Assembly (NCBI RefSeq): GCF_002865645.1
Contig: NW_020194515.1
Coordinates: 1,364,001 to 1,428,000 of the forward strand
DNA: 64,000 bases
Reading direction: 5' to 3'
From: Hyaloscypha bicolor E
Taxonomy: Eukaryota; Ascomycota; Leotiomycetes; Helotiales; Hyaloscyphaceae
Positions 46,489-61,266 of the stretch are shown here, in pieces (position 1 is the first letter of the stretch; every line of letters begins with the position of its first letter). The position numbers were made by a program, and so were the translations under genes. The notes below the pieces were generated by a model. The model did no database searches, was not told where the DNA came from, and saw nothing but the letters and a program-made list of their open reading frames with translations.

Positions 46489-47062
46489 GCGCCTGTCTGT
46501 TGGGAGTTCTACGAACGAGATTCTTGGTATCCTGTGGACGATATCCTTCACGGACTGCTTGCTTGGAGCTCGGAGAAAATGGGAATGGGAAAACAAGAGA
46601 TGAATGGATGAGGATGAGAACTGTATTCATGGGTGGATTCACATCATGCGAACGGGCCGGGTGGTAGGCTTGTTACCATGCAAGGCGTTATGGCCGTCAA
46701 TGGAGACTCTGTTTCGTCCTCGATTGCTTCCTTGTTTGCTCGCTTGCTTCTTGTGTTACTTGATGTTGATTTGCCCTGCTCTTGTTGAACTCCGAAACCT
46801 GCTGCCCGCCCCTTTCTATCCCCCCGATATTGCATCGACGCAAGTGCACTCTCCACACCCGGCCCCTGGGCTCTTGAATTGATCGATGGAGACTCTATCC
46901 TTCAGCATTACTGTATCAGAAGGCGAGAATTCGAGGGTAGGACTGGGCCCGCTGAAACCCCGATTTCGAATCTTCCGATTTCTCGTTCGCCCATAGGGCG
47001 TGACAGGGATTTTGTGGGCTTGAATAAGTTCAGACCGAATGGTGGAAGTCTTCCGGTATGGA
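46489..47062. other. Intergenic between convergent eIF6 and a 2EXR relic
   Basis: No ORF with family resemblance. Confidence 0.4.
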
Positions 47063-47601
47063 TCACTCATCGATTTTCGCGCTCGTACGGTCGTACCAGT
47101 TCCGCACTTTATCATATGCTTCTTTCTGGTACAGATCAGGTGGCTTAGAGTTCTGGCCCATCATCTGCAGCATGAAGATGTCATTGGATAGATCTAGACC
47201 GATCTTAGTGTCCATGTCTTGACGAATCGCACCTTGGAAATCTTCGTCTCTCGTATGTTGATCAACTTGCTTGAACACGCCCAAGTACTTGCTCGCTTCT
47301 TCTCTCGCCTCCCTTGAAGCTCTCGCGGTCGGTTGCCATCGTTGGTTCGGGAATGAGGAGACTGGGTATTGGATGTGGAGAGGTACAATGCGGAGTTGCT
47401 GCCCAAGAGCATGATGCCAGACATGTGTCGAAGTTCTGGAGGGAATTTCGGAAAGAGGGTAAATTGAAGACCAACGAATGGAGAAGACGCTTCTACCGGG
47501 TCCAGAGCCTGGGTGTTTGAGTTTGAGTTTGAGTTGGAGCATTGTGGAAATTCTGACAAGCAGCCAGAGAGAAGGTCTTCTGAGGGTTGACCTGAAGCCA
47601 A
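47063..47601 (-). pseudogene. 2EXR-domain protein with a frameshift
   Basis: The minus-strand frame from 47601 encodes a Ser/Asn-rich start and the 2EXR opening FTLFPKFPPELR, then loses sense. The next frame resumes exactly there with VWHHALGQQLRIVPLHIQY...ASREAREEASKYLG and DLSNDIFMLQMMG, ending at 47063. One missing base around 47422-47428 (in the 'ELR-x-x-(I)-W' step) explains the break. No intron signal fits. Either a pseudogene or a sequencing indel; total length would be about 180 aa, short for the family. Confidence 0.65.
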
Positions 47602-47680
47602 GGGGCTGGTCGGTGCACTTTCTGCTTTTTGAGATTTGGGAGGGTGCCTGTACTCATGTTTAAGTGGTCCTTTGTTGTGC

Positions 47681-48980
47681 TTACTTAACAGTATTTCTGT
47701 CTTTCTTGTCTTTAGTTTGTGAAGCCTTTGTTGCTATACAGTTGTCAATCCAGCCCTGAAAGGGTGCTCTGTGAGTACCTGGTGTCTCTCCAGCTTTCAA
47801 TGTACTAAGTGGGGCAGAGACATTTAGTTCTCCCACTCTAGCTCTCCATTGTTTCGGAATTTCTTGTACCATACAATTCTCACCAGGCTCAAAATGTTCA
47901 AGCCTGTTCTCGTACAATCTAGTCCCCTCCATTACCAATGTTCCGCTCAGTTCTCGTACAATCAAGCCCTCTCCATATCCAATGTTCCAAGTATTTTCGT
48001 ACAATGTGATATCCAAATTGCTCTGAATGTTCCTTTCAGTCCTTGTACAATGAAGTCCTCTCCAATCTGCCACGGCTTTGCTGTACATCCAAGATCCTTT
48101 CCTCATACCATCCCAGGGAATCGCCTGCCCACGACCCTCGTAGTCGGCGAAGACCAGCTCCAGCTTGGGAAGCCCGGAGCTTTTTCTCTTAAATTGACGC
48201 CATAGGTTTCTATTTCCCCGGACATGATCACTGGCCCAGATACGCATCATCACCTCAATCATCGCAAACTGCTTCCAGCTATAAATGAGCTCTCCTTCAG
48301 CTGCTGCTGTCCACGGAAGGAAAACCTCTTTCCCCCAGTCTGGGATACCGAAATCGATTGTACTCATAATGGGATCGAACTGGGAGAACCTGCTGCTGCT
48401 TTACCTCGGGGACGACAGCGTAGAGGTTGTTGGTGTTTCTGAATTCCTTGTGGATTTGATAGGCCATGCTATCAAGAAAGGCACCCTCCTTTTTCACCTC
48501 CTTGTTTGCTCATTTAGATTACTCATGATTTGGACTGGCTGATTGGCAATGAACGCGCTCCAGGACCGATACTGGCCAGTTAGCTTGTCCTCCGCACTGA
48601 TGGGGTATTTGAGGTGAGTGAGGGAGAGGTGAACAGCAATGTTCTTGACTGATTCTCTAATTTTACGAGGAAACTTTGGTCCGTTGGGAAGGTACACGGC
48701 GGTTCTCCACCAGCTCCCCCTCTTCTTCCTATTCCTCATCCTAACCATCTGCATCATAACCTTTTTCATTCTCGTACAGGTATTGCTTCTTCCTTGGATC
48801 TTGAAAGCGTTGCTTGGATGATTGGAGGAAAATGATCTCAGAGGAGAAGTCGACGTACTCCGTAACCTGAGCACCCTGAGCACCCTGAGCATCCTGAGCA
48901 AGATCTGTCAAATCACTTCTTGTTTTGACTTCTCGCTTTTTAGCTAATCTTAAGGCACAGCACAACAGTTTTGTCACTTG
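47681..48980 (-). pseudogene. Broken 2EXR-family-like gene, adjacent to the first
   Basis: Going down the minus strand from 48977, protein-like segments occur in changing frames: VTEYVDFSSEIIFLQ (compare DLSNDIFMLQ in the neighbour), YLPNGPKFPRKIRESVKNIAVHLS, GQYRSWSAFIANQPV, then a 228-aa open frame (48367-47681; WKQFAMIEVMMRIWASD, PKLELVFADYEGRG). No single splice model joins them. The last frame contains four degenerate ~44-bp repeats (cgtacaat...; 47864-48065), whose period is not a multiple of three. Could be a diverged active gene with unrecognised introns; pseudogene seems more likely. Confidence 0.45.
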
Positions 48981-49213
48981 ACAACAAGCACGTGACTGTG
49001 TCCCGTACGTGCGTTAGCAGGGTGGGACGATTAGTGATTGTGAGAGGGTCTTACTCCACAGCGTTTACGATCACTAATCTCAAATTTGGGACGATTTGCA
49101 TCTATTCAAAATGACACATATATCTCTTTCTCTGTTCGCTGATCTTTGCATCTCATTCAAACCTAATCGAAATTCAACAGCTTCACAGCAAATACCTTCT
49201 CGGCTATTTCAAC

Positions 49214-49776
49214 ATGTCGTCCATCAAAGATAACTACTCTCTCTTCTCGGTATACGAATAAATTTTTGATAATGGATTTCGGCTGACTTTTTAATCAGAT
49301 CCCGGCAGCATGGTTCGTTGCTTTCGTCCCGCATGTGTATTCGACGCTGTACTACACAGCCGACAAAACATCTCCTCGAAACTACATGTCCGTCCTAGAA
49401 AAGGACCAGACAATTGATCAAGCCGTATGTCCTCATCTTCAAGTCTGGTCCCTTCCAGTGGCACCAAACTCACCCCTTTTAGACCAAAGACCGCTTCACC
49501 CGCATTAAAGGAGCGCAACAAAACGGGTTCGAAAATCTAGGGTTCTTCGCAGCTGCCGTCGTTGCCGGCAATCTCGCTGGACTCTCCTCAAGCACCCTCA
49601 ATGGATTGAGTGCAGGGTATGTTGTGAGCAGGGTGGTGTACACCGCCGTCTACATCAGCAATACCAACCCGAAGTTTTCTGATTTGAGGTCTCTGCTCTG
49701 GCTTATTGGGATTGGGCAATGTATCACTTTGTGTGTCAAAGCTGGAAAGGCTTTGCAGGGAGAGCCTCTGGCATAA
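49214..49776 (+). CDS. MAPEG-family membrane protein
   Basis: Exons 49214-49249, 49299-49424 and 49483-49776 give 151 aa. The first membrane helix contains IPAAWFVAFVPHVYSTLYY. The hallmark RIKGAQQNGFENLGFFAAAVVAG (MAPEG R-x-x-x-A-x-x-N-x-x-E-x-x) is followed by two hydrophobic segments and the usual YVVSRVVYTAVYISN block. MAPEG proteins are membrane-bound glutathione transferases and eicosanoid enzymes; in fungi their substrates are mostly unknown. Splice signals are canonical. Length matches the family. Confidence 0.9.
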
Positions 49777-50086
49777 TGGGCTTAGCCGAGGTGGAGGTGT
49801 GAGATGAGAGCTGGTTGATGGCCTAGGCTGGTTGGTGGCCAGGATGGTGGTGAAATAACAGCAAGATAGAAAGAATAGAACAAATACTCAACAGAAGTTG
49901 CGCCCTATTAGCTCTCTCGGTTCGGCTGCAAGCCTATAAAATAGTGCTGACTAATGACCTGCGTTAACACAACATTTTGCGTGAATCTCAACCTTCTTGT
50001 TTCATTAATATTTCCCCTCTCTGTTATTTCTGAATCTTCTCGTTCTGCTTCTCCTTTATGCACTGCAATTTTAATGTATCTCAGTT

Positions 50087-52573
<2,487 letters not shown>

Positions 52574-52966
52574 GGTGGTGTCAATATCAGATGGAGAGTT
52601 ATGAGTCGGAAAGAGATAGGATGATTGTACAGAACTCAAGTCAAGTATTAGGGAGGCGGCATCAGGGGTTAACTCCTCCTTTTTCGGAATTTGGCCTTGA
52701 TATTTATGAAAGCAACACGGCCCTGCAGAATCGAGCACGACTAGCTAAGTTGAGTACAACTTCGTCTTCATAGGCTCCTCTCAGGAAGAGACTTTCAAGA
52801 AGAATCCGATCCTTCACCGTCAGTTTGCTATGTACCGAGATGCAAAGCACAGGCACTAAACATTCTCCACACTTTCAACATCACCGCTCTCTGCGACCCT
52901 GGTCGTTAATATTTTCTGGGGTTCCCCCCGAAACCTAGACGGACGAAAGCTTATTACTGTCAAGTC

Positions 52967-53285
52967 TCAATTCCTTGTCAATGTCTTTGTGTCTGTTAGA
53001 TAGTTGAGCGGATGAAGGGATAAGCTATAAATTGCTCCCTGATGGTGAGATTTGTGTGCCGGTGTATTGTCCTCCTGAAATATCGTATCGGGTCGATTAT
53101 TTTGACACTCTCTTGCAAATGGTAAGAGCTTCCCAACGAGGACCTTCTTTTGATACATGTACCAATTAATACCGCCTCGACGAATCAGGAGAGGAGAGCT
53201 CTGATTAGCCATTTGATAAGTCAGGGAAGCCAAATATACCTCCAAAAGTAGCCATAATAGTCATAAAACCAAAGCAGAAGGTAGT
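52967..53285 (-). mobile_element. Tc1/mariner-type transposase relic (DDE_3-like)
   Basis: The minus-strand frame contains SPLLIRRGGINWYMYQKKVLVGKLLPFARECQ and RPDTIFQEDNTPAHKSHHQ, matching the middle of fungal DDE_3 transposases including the second catalytic Asp (EDN). The first Asp block is only hinted at in another frame (ATFGG near 53250), and the third acidic block is lost. A fragment, not functional. No terminal repeats found nearby. Confidence 0.7.
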
Positions 53286-54738
53286 GAATTGTTTTTAATC
53301 AATTCGAATCAGAATTCGAGACAAAGTATATGCGGAGAAGTGTGCATTATGGCTAACTACCCCCCCTTTGCTCGCTACGAATCACTGGACTCGCCTATAT
53401 TTACAGGCGTTCGGGGGCGTATAGCACCTGTCAAGCTGCATAAGCCCATATTAAGGCTTGAGGGTACCTTTATTAAGCTTATTGGGGGTCAACAACACTG
53501 CGATATTTTGCAAGAGGTCTTTGCAACTCGTACAATTGTGAATTTTCTCTGCTCCTGCTGCTTAATTCTCGTGTATATTCCTACATCCCCTCTCCTCTTT
53601 GCTTCTTCTATCTCTCCTAAACTCGTGGATCCCTAGTAGCAGTCTTTACCCCTCGCTAATTGGATAAAGTTCATTCAGTTTCCCTTGGTACACCCAACCC
53701 CTGTACTTTTGGTCGCCCCGCTTCACCCTAAAATATTGGCATGTCTGCTTCTATTCAACTCTGTCGCTCTTTCATAATACCTCGCCTTACATCGGGGATT
53801 GGATGCTCTTCTGTAGAAACATATCAGCTGGAAGCAGCTCAACAGTTTGTGTGGATGAAATACCGGCGGCATGTCCAGTGTAAGTTCTCAGTCCTTCCTG
53901 AGCTCTCGACAGCTCCTCAGCCCGGGTTTCTTCCCAAGAATACGCTTGCGGGCCCGTGTAGAAGGCCTCATTTCCAAATTTGCCTCCATTTCCCCATTGC
54001 CCTCGTTCCAGATAGTTTGCCAATCACCAGGATGATAGTACTGCACGACTCCGGAGAGTCGGCTGGAAATTCCAGATGAATTCCCTTTATACTGGTCTTC
54101 GCGTTGCATCTGCAGTTTGGCTCTTCGCTGACTTCAAATCTCTTTCCTTCTACTCGAGTTGGTGGCGGATAGGCTTTATTTAATCCTCCAATGCTTCTGG
54201 ACTCGGTTTTGACTTGAGCTCAACTAGCATTTCCTCCCGGGAGCTAGGGCAGTGGTTCGAAATGTTGGATGGGAGCCATTGTGTATGATCTAGAGGGCGT
54301 GGGTTTCTGCTGATTGTTCATGGAAGGTTGGAGGATGGTAGTGTGTAGTACCCAAGAGCCTTGTGGCTATTCTGATTCTCCTCTGTAGACCAGTCAACAA
54401 GTCAACACATGAAAAGGGGGTCTCTCCTCGCTACGCACGGACCCAGTATACTCACAGGGGCGAATGGTTCGATAAGATTACCAATCGCTCTTGGTAGAAT
54501 CTCAAGCCGTTGTTCATGAATCGTGAATCTCTGAGATTTTCAAGAAGGATTCCGAATTTTCCCTTGAGGGGGGGTCGACGCGGCGATTTAGCTTCGTGGA
54601 TGCTTGTCCAGATTGTATCGACTCACGTGATTTGGAAGGGAACCGAAATCCATATCCTCGCTTCTCTCCCTCCCTGAACAATGACACAACATCAACACCA
54701 TACTCAACATCCTGGAATGACGCATCGTGGCCTTCTCA
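53286..54738. other. Intergenic, possible fragments
   Basis: The minus frame 53787-54023 (EAFYTGPQAYSWEETRAEELSRAQ) reads like a real protein piece but lacks a start or partner exon. The rest shows nothing. The last 200 bases form the SWI5 leader. Confidence 0.3.
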
Positions 54739-57015
54739 ATGGATCAAGGCGCGTCAAACAAGGATGCAGATGATCAATCACCTCCAATTCCTCACCAGAG
54801 CCCCATAGAGAAGCCGGAAGGAGCAGATGCAACCATGGACCGAGTCACGACTCCAGAAGCAGAAATGAACATCGGCCTGCTGCCACCATTGAGAACGCAA
54901 ACAACAGACAACACGCCAAGAAAGAAGATCAGGATGGAGATCCCTGATAGTGAGGGGGCATCTGAGGTGTCAAGCCCCGTCAAGGTTGCCAAGGATCATG
55001 AGAAGCGGGACGAGGCAGCGGAGCACGATGGAAGAGTTCAAACGGTTCAGGAGGCTACAGAACAAGAGGTTGGACAGGAAGATACTCCAATGGGTAAACA
55101 AAAGGCGACGAGGACAGAGATTCCGGATCGTGAGGAGGCATCTGAATTCTCGAGTCCGGTCAAGGTTGGCATAGGAGATGGGGCATCTCATGATGGGGCT
55201 GTGCAGGTAGATGGCGGATTGGAGATCCCCGGAGAGGTGCAGCAACAGCATGTTGAAGAGGAGGACACTACGATGATGGATGTGTCCGGCCCTGTCCAGG
55301 AAGAAGGGATGGCAGAAGTATCACGTGCCGCAGAAGGAGCTGGAGTAGATGTGGCAAAGAAGTCTGTCATTGGGACGACGGAGTCAGCGGAGGCTACAAA
55401 GGAGATGGTATACACTACGGAAAGGGATGATGGCCTGCCGTCAACTTTGGATAAGGATGACGATGTTGGGCAAGGGATATTACAAGGGGGAGTCCAGGAT
55501 GCGCAATCCGCCTCATCACCGGATCTGGACACAACCAAGAATCTGGACCAAGGCACGCTATCTGCAGCAGTGAATGGTGGAGTTGTTAGCCCTCGGACAA
55601 CTCCAGTCAAGGGAGTCGCAGGAGCTATGGAAACCCCAGTAAATCCAAATGCCCAAGGGTCTCTTGTTTCTCCGGGAACTGTTGCTAAAGAGATTGCTAT
55701 TGCAGCGCGAAAGCTTCTTGGTGAGTGATATCTCTTTGTGTCGATTTTACATTCTTTGGAGCTAGTTTACTGATATCCTACAGTAGACGAAATATCTCCA
55801 ACGATCTTAGACACCAGTGACACAGCAGAGAAGCCCAAATTGTTGAATACCATTAGAGCAATTCCAGATAGCGATGACGGTGAGGATGATGAGCTCCCAG
55901 ATGCTCCGAGTATGCAAGAACACATCACTCGAGTTCCAGCTTCGAGCCCATCTCCAGCCCGGGAAACACCCCCCACAATCACCAAGCCAACCGTCACTGA
56001 AGAAAAACTTCCCAAAGCAGTAGAGACTTCGGCACCAGGGCCCAAGCTTGGAACTGCACAACAAGGACAAGAAAAAGAAGTTGTAGCATCCGCTTCATCG
56101 TGTAAAGGAAAGAGTCTTGAACCGGAAGGCCCAGCGTCCGCTGAGACTACATCTTCTCCTGCCGAACGCTTCAACTTCAAGGCCCCAGCACTCCACCGCC
56201 CCACTCCATCCGTCAATATGCGTTCGAGAAGCGTTCTTGATGAATTTTCAACAGATGCCTTTCCTTTGGGCACTGAAGATCAACTATCCCCTCAACCTCT
56301 ATCTTCTCCGTCAGCAGCTCAGCTTCACAACGAGCCAACCATAAAGAGTCCAGAACAGGCGACTGTACCAATAATGGAGGAATCATCTCAAGCCACTGAC
56401 ATTGCATCTTCTCCCCTGAAGCCACTCCAAGGCGGTTCTGTTAAAGCCAAGAGGAAGGAGTCACCAACTGGATCCTCCACAGCTCCTGAAGCGCCGCAGA
56501 GCAAAGATGTCTTGATGGCGGAGCTGAAGACCATAAAGATTGTAAGTCCAGGAGTACTGTTCCTAATCTTTCCCTTTTGGAACGCCTGTTCACACCCTTC
56601 ACTGGCTTAACTTCAGCTTTCCCCCTTTCGTCTTCATTGACTCTAGACTAATATCCTTACTTATACAGGCGTCTATCCAGAGCCGCATTTCAGCATTAGA
56701 AACCGAGATTTCTACTAAGCGCAGGAAGCTGGAGGAAGTTACAAAGGATTTGAAGTATGTTCTCTTGCACCTCAATGTACATCCTACACTTCCAAGGCCC
56801 ACCAAACCTCTGAACTGGTAGTGGAGAAACAACCTACTAACATTGGTACCTGCAGACAACCGCCTGCCGAAACTGTGAAGAGACATATCAAGCTGCTGCA
56901 CGATTACAATGATATTCGAGATGTGGGACAAGGACTGGTGGGGATGATTGCAGACAACCGAGGCGTCAGAATCGGGGAATTGTATGAGGAGTTTGGAATT
57001 GGGTTGAAAGATTGA
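54739..57015 (+). CDS. SWI5: DNA repair protein Swi5/Sae3 with long disordered N-terminus
   Basis: Exons 54739-55720, 55784-56541, 56669-56754 and 56856-57015 give 661 aa. The last ~85 residues are a Swi5 domain: coiled coil (IQSRISALETEISTKRRKLEEV), then AETVKRHIKLLHDYNDIRDVGQGLVGMIAD and IGELYEEFGIGLKD. Swi5 with Sfr1 assists Rad51/Dmc1 strand exchange. The preceding 570 residues are Ser/Glu/Pro-rich and predicted disordered, with a duplicated motif (R-x-EIPD-x-E-x-ASE-x-SSPVKV at about residues 58-80 and 117-140). Swi5 orthologues in yeasts are about 90 residues; long N-terminal extensions occur in filamentous fungi. The start at ATG 54739 is chosen because the frame opens upstream only with GTG. 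Confidence 0.85.
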
Positions 57016-57331
57016 AGGATTGACTGCTATGGAAAATATGGGAGTTGCAGGGCTAGGTTTGGGAACAGGTAACGAGTCTCATTGGCTTGGCTTGGCGTTG
57101 CTGGGAAGGTAGATACCCATTTGCGAATTGCTAGCATTTCAACGGTGTTGTGGAAAAGCTGTATGGAATATTGAGCTCAATTGAGCTTTGCATCATAAGA
57201 TAGAGAGGGTATACGGCAAATTTCCTGTGCCTTGCAGCAATCCCTCCTCGTAGACATAGCTCCGTTGAGCCTTGAGCTGCAACCACCACTCAACTCCAGA
57301 CTCCAGCATATCAAATCCCTCAACCTATGTC
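57016..57331. other. Intergenic between convergent SWI5 and LURP genes
   Basis: About 315 bases of shared 3' flank, no ORF of interest. Confidence 0.45.
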
Positions 57332-57975
57332 CTACTTCTTCTCATTCTCCTTCTCGTCCAGGCAGACACAGATCGCAGCCATCATCGCCAAGTCGACACC
57401 CGGTGCAACAGTCACATAGTACTATTTCCAGTTAGCTACAACTCTCAGTTGCATCATCAGCAAGAAGAGAGACTTACAGTCTGCTGCCCTCCAAACACCT
57501 CTCTCATATTGAAATAGCTCCTGCCAATCGTCGCAATGATTTGGTTCCCCATCGTAATAGTGGCAGAGCGGTCAAACCAATCTCCCTTCACCAGCAACTC
57601 AATCGGCGCACCGTTCGAACGATTTGTGAACGTCGCGATCATCTTCGAGCTCCCAATACTAAACTTCCCCTTAACCTCAAACAACACCGTTCCCCCAGCA
57701 TCCTCGGCATAGAAACTCTTATGCAGCGTAAAATGTCTCGTCCGCAGACTAAACAGTGGCCTGCCGGAACTATCTGCGAACTCCTTTCGGTCGGAGAGGG
57801 AGAAGGCTTGGCCTCTGCATTGCACAACCTCGTGGCCGTTCTCGTCGACGATGTGGAAAGTGTCGCCGGAGAGCGACCACACTTTTTCTTTCATTACCAG
57901 CACGGTTTGCCGGGGGACGCAGTAGGCGGGGTTCACGCCGAGGGGCGGGGAGAGGGGCGCGAGTTGGCTGTTCAT
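57332..57975 (-). CDS. LURP-one-related / tubby-C-like protein
   Basis: Exons 57975-57478 and 57421-57332 give 195 aa; the 56-bp intron starts GTAAGT and ends AAATAG. The opening is typical (PLGVNPAYCVPRQTVLVMKEKVWSLSGDTFHI), followed by LFSLRTRHFTLHKSFYAED, FEVKGKFSIGSSKMIATF and GDWFDRSATITMG. The short second exon supplies the family's last strand and C-terminal helix (YYVTVAPGVDLAMMAAICVCLDE), so the unspliced frame would lose the end of the fold. LURP-one-related proteins share the 12-stranded barrel of tubby and scramblase C-termini; the role in fungi is not known. Intact. Confidence 0.88.
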
Positions 57976-59436
57976 CTTGTCTATAGTCTGTATAGCTTCT
58001 CGTTTGGAGGGATTCGTGGATTTCGTGGATCAGGAGAGGGATTGGTGGTTGGGCAGATATTCGAATTGAGTTGTATGGAAGGAAAGCATCTCAGCTTCTC
58101 GAGGTGGTCGAGAAGAGTATATATGCCCATCCATCACCCCATTGTCCCTTCCGCCAAGAGCTTCAGCTGCTGCTGCGCCATCCGCGCCATCAAACGATCC
58201 TACGTGAGCCCTGGCTCAGCCTTGTGGAGATCGCCCATGGTTGGCATTCCGCTGCGATGGGCCTGAGCAGAGCCATTGGTCGAGTTTGCAGGCAGTGGTC
58301 GCATCGGGGTTGATCTTCTCGTGATGCTGTGGTTCGGTGGAAATGGTTTCATTGGGGAAGAGACACGGGACGGCGATGCTGTACGTCAATTGGCGGGCAG
58401 TGATGTGTGGGCGTAGGGAAGTGTTTTAGTGACTCTTGGCATTGAATCTCAGCAGTGTTACAGTAACACAACCTTCTCTTCTGCAACAATTTTACGATGC
58501 AAACATTGGACCTCTCAACGCGGATACTTCATTCCATTTCTGCAAGGCAGGAACGGATGAACGAGGGTACTCGAATAGTACTCGAGTTGGCCAAGAGCGG
58601 GATAAGGCAGGACGAGAGCAGGACGACCCAAGATGAAGGTGCGACTTCAACACTTCGACGTATTGTTCAACTTCCCCTTTTTAGGTGAGGATTGGTACCT
58701 ATATTGAGGTAACAGCAGAACCCGCCGTATGGGACAGAATTTGAGATCCAGGGTGGCAAGAGACAGCTCGGCTTGGAAGTGTCCACAAGGTCATACTCTT
58801 GAAATTTTGCGACCTCTTTTGTGCTTCAATTTATATCTCGTCCAATCGGACCCAGTTTGATCTAACTCGGGGACTTCGGTCGAATTTCTTATCTCCGATT
58901 TGTCTGCTGGGTTCAAACTTTATCAAGTAAGAAAGGCTCAAGATCAGTAATTTGGAGCTTGCCGCCAGCCGCAGTGCGGACAACCCCTGAACGTGCAGTC
59001 AATACAACATTGTCCCATAATTTACAAGTAGAACGAGTCCTCTTAGACGTTACCAAGATTGCCAGGAAGAAACCTGCGAGTAGGATTGGGTTTTGTCCCT
59101 TGGAGGCTATTGCACTGCTCCGCGGAAGCCAGGAAGACCGAAGACTCGTTACCAAAGGTCAGGGCGAAAGAGCCGCCAAATCTTAATGCAAGCTGCAATT
59201 GCCTCCGCAGGTTCCCAAAGCAACAGGTTCCTAATCCCTGCAATTATCTTCGACTCGACGCTCGTGCTTGGCTCGTATATCTTCTTGCTTAACATGCTCT
59301 TCAAATTTATAAGAGTTGATTTTATTACAAGAGCGCTTACTTCAGAAAGGATATTTAGGTAAGACCGGAGGAAAACAAATTATAACGAAATACAAATTGA
59401 AAAAATAATAGCGTAAAGATAAACCGGCCTTCGTTC
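57976..59436. other. Gene-poor region
   Basis: No supported gene. 58913-59155 minus contains one hydrophobic segment (PILLAGFFLAILVTS) without further family features. 59200-59360 plus reads PAIIFDSTLVLGSYIFLLNML and could be a membrane segment of the fragment that follows. Confidence 0.3.
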
Positions 59437-59808
59437 CTACTTTTCCCGCTTCTTGGGACTGAAGCGGTCTAAGAAGCCTTCCCCCTTCCTCTCAGGTGTC
59501 TTGGGCAGAGGTCTTCGCATCGGAGGTTCTTGTTGGGGTTCGCCAGCAGGCGGCGGCCCCCTGATTGGCACCTGCATTGTAGCCTCGGACACGGGCGCTC
59601 TACCTCTGCTCTGGTACTGAGAACGCGGATCCGAGCCCGAGGCTTGCGAGCTCGGAGGAGAATCGAAGAGAGTTGGCCTTTGTCTCCCCGATGAAGAGCC
59701 TGGTTGAGCAGGATATGATGAAGAGCCTTCTCCGATTCTTCTCACCGCTGATGCTGCTCGGTATGCAGGGCCCGGGCTTCGAAGCTGCCGCAGTGTGAAA
59801 GCTAGCAT
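59437..59808 (-). CDS. Small disordered Pro/Ser-rich hypothetical protein
   Basis: A 123-aa frame from an ATG (59808). The composition is Pro/Ser/Arg-rich with RRPLPKTPERKGEGFLDRFSPKKREK at the end, a protein-like basic C-terminus. It overlaps the start of the plus-strand fragment 59795-60490 by 14 bases. No family; it could also be the last exon of a longer gene. Confidence 0.35.
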   Translation of the reverse strand: MLAFTLRQLRSPGPAYRAASAVRRIGEGSSSYPAQPGSSSGRQRPTLFDSPPSSQASGSDPRSQYQSRGRAPVSEATMQVPIRGPPPAGEPQQEPPMRRPLPKTPERKGEGFLDRFSPKKREK

Positions 59809-60490
59809 ATGTTTGTTTGGCGCCTACCAGAGCAGGCCGCACTGGCCATGTTCTTACTGGTACTATGTATGGGGCAATATTGGAGCGTCTTCCGTTGAGA
59901 ACGTTGCCGCAATGACCTGCTTCGAGGATGTCGAGACGCTCATGGTGAACACCACCCTCACCCTCCCCTCTCTCGCCATTGACATTACCCAACCACCCAT
60001 TCCGGACGAACCAACGACCCGTTGGCTCAACAACTTTACATCCAATTCCGGATACGACATCTTCACTAATATCACATCGGGAGGGGCGATCTCCAACCAA
60101 ACGATCTTGCAAGACTTCTTTCAGATCCTCGTCGCAGGCAATGCACCACCACCTCTCGCCGCCTTCTCCGAACCAAGCCTAGCTATAAACATGAGCGATG
60201 CAATCCTGCATCTCCACAAGGTGCTGAAGGCGCAGGTATACGGTTATAGCGGTGCCGGGTCTCTTCGCATCAACACCACAGACCAATCGACCCTCACCGG
60301 CACGGCGTCAAACCTTAATCGCGAACGCTTGGTGCAGAGCGTTGCGTCAACAAGGATCTTGCAGACTCTGTTGGTGATCATGGTGCTGTGTATCTTGACC
60401 CAGAGTTTTCTGATCGATACGCGTGAGGTGCTTCCCAAGGATCCGAGGAGTGTGGCCGGGCTTGCGAGCTTGCTTGTTGGAATTGGCTGA
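59795..60490 (+). pseudogene. C-terminal fragment of a DUF3433-like fungal membrane protein
   Basis: The 231-aa frame carries ENVAAMTCFEDVETLMVNTTLTLPSL, then an extracellular-type Asn/Thr-rich region, and near its end a membrane segment ILQTLLVIMVLCILTQSFLIDTREVLPKDP followed by RSVAGLASLLVG. This order is usual for the last third of large DUF3433-type membrane proteins. The N-terminal membrane segments are absent and the frame stops immediately after the LLVG block, so both ends look cut. It could be an annotated short gene, but relic is more likely. Confidence 0.5.
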
Positions 60491-61266
60491 AAGATGGGAT
60501 AAGAGGGAGGAACATGGAGGAGATCCTTTCAAGGGACATTTGTTTGGGATGGGTTGGTGTGAAAGTTCGAGAGGGAGTGACACTTCAATGACGGACCGTG
60601 GGATTGCTAGGAAGAGGGTGTTTGCTATTCATATCATATAGTGATTAGTGGAAATAAACGCACTCTTTACTATTATTTTTCAACCGGTTTCGACAGAATT
60701 CGCCAAACGCCTAACTTTGTAGCTGAGCAGAAACTCCGAGCTTCTCAAAGATAACATGCAACTCGGAGGGGTTAGACTCAGCCCGTAATATGCGACTTCC
60801 TGACAACGGTAACAGAACTCACTCACGATCACAATTGGAATATCTTGGAGTCATCATCGAAATAGAGAAGATAAAAACTATTTGTCCTCTTCAAGATTCC
60901 AGCAGGACAGCCTTCTCATTGGCTGGGTTGACACGTGACTGAACCTCATGCAGACACTTCCGAAGATGTGTCAGCGGGTTGAAGCCCCGCCGTTTCACAG
61001 CCTCACTTCCAGATCTGAATTTCAAAGCCAGTTTGCTCAAATTACTGCAGATATTAAGACAAGAACCTCTCCTGGTCTATCACGGTGCCGAGCAAAGTTC
61101 AAACCTTGCCTTACTCAAGCACCTGATGCCGCTAACATTCTGCAAGCCTCTCGAAGCTGGCGATCGCAGCTCCAATGAACGGAGACTCAAAATAATGAAG
61201 GTCTCGTGAGCCTCAACTCTGTGAAAAGTACCCATAATAGCGCGCCCCTTTCCATCCGGCTTCACT
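60491..61266. other. Intergenic, promoter side of the kinase gene
   Basis: No gene; short ORFs only. Confidence 0.4.
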
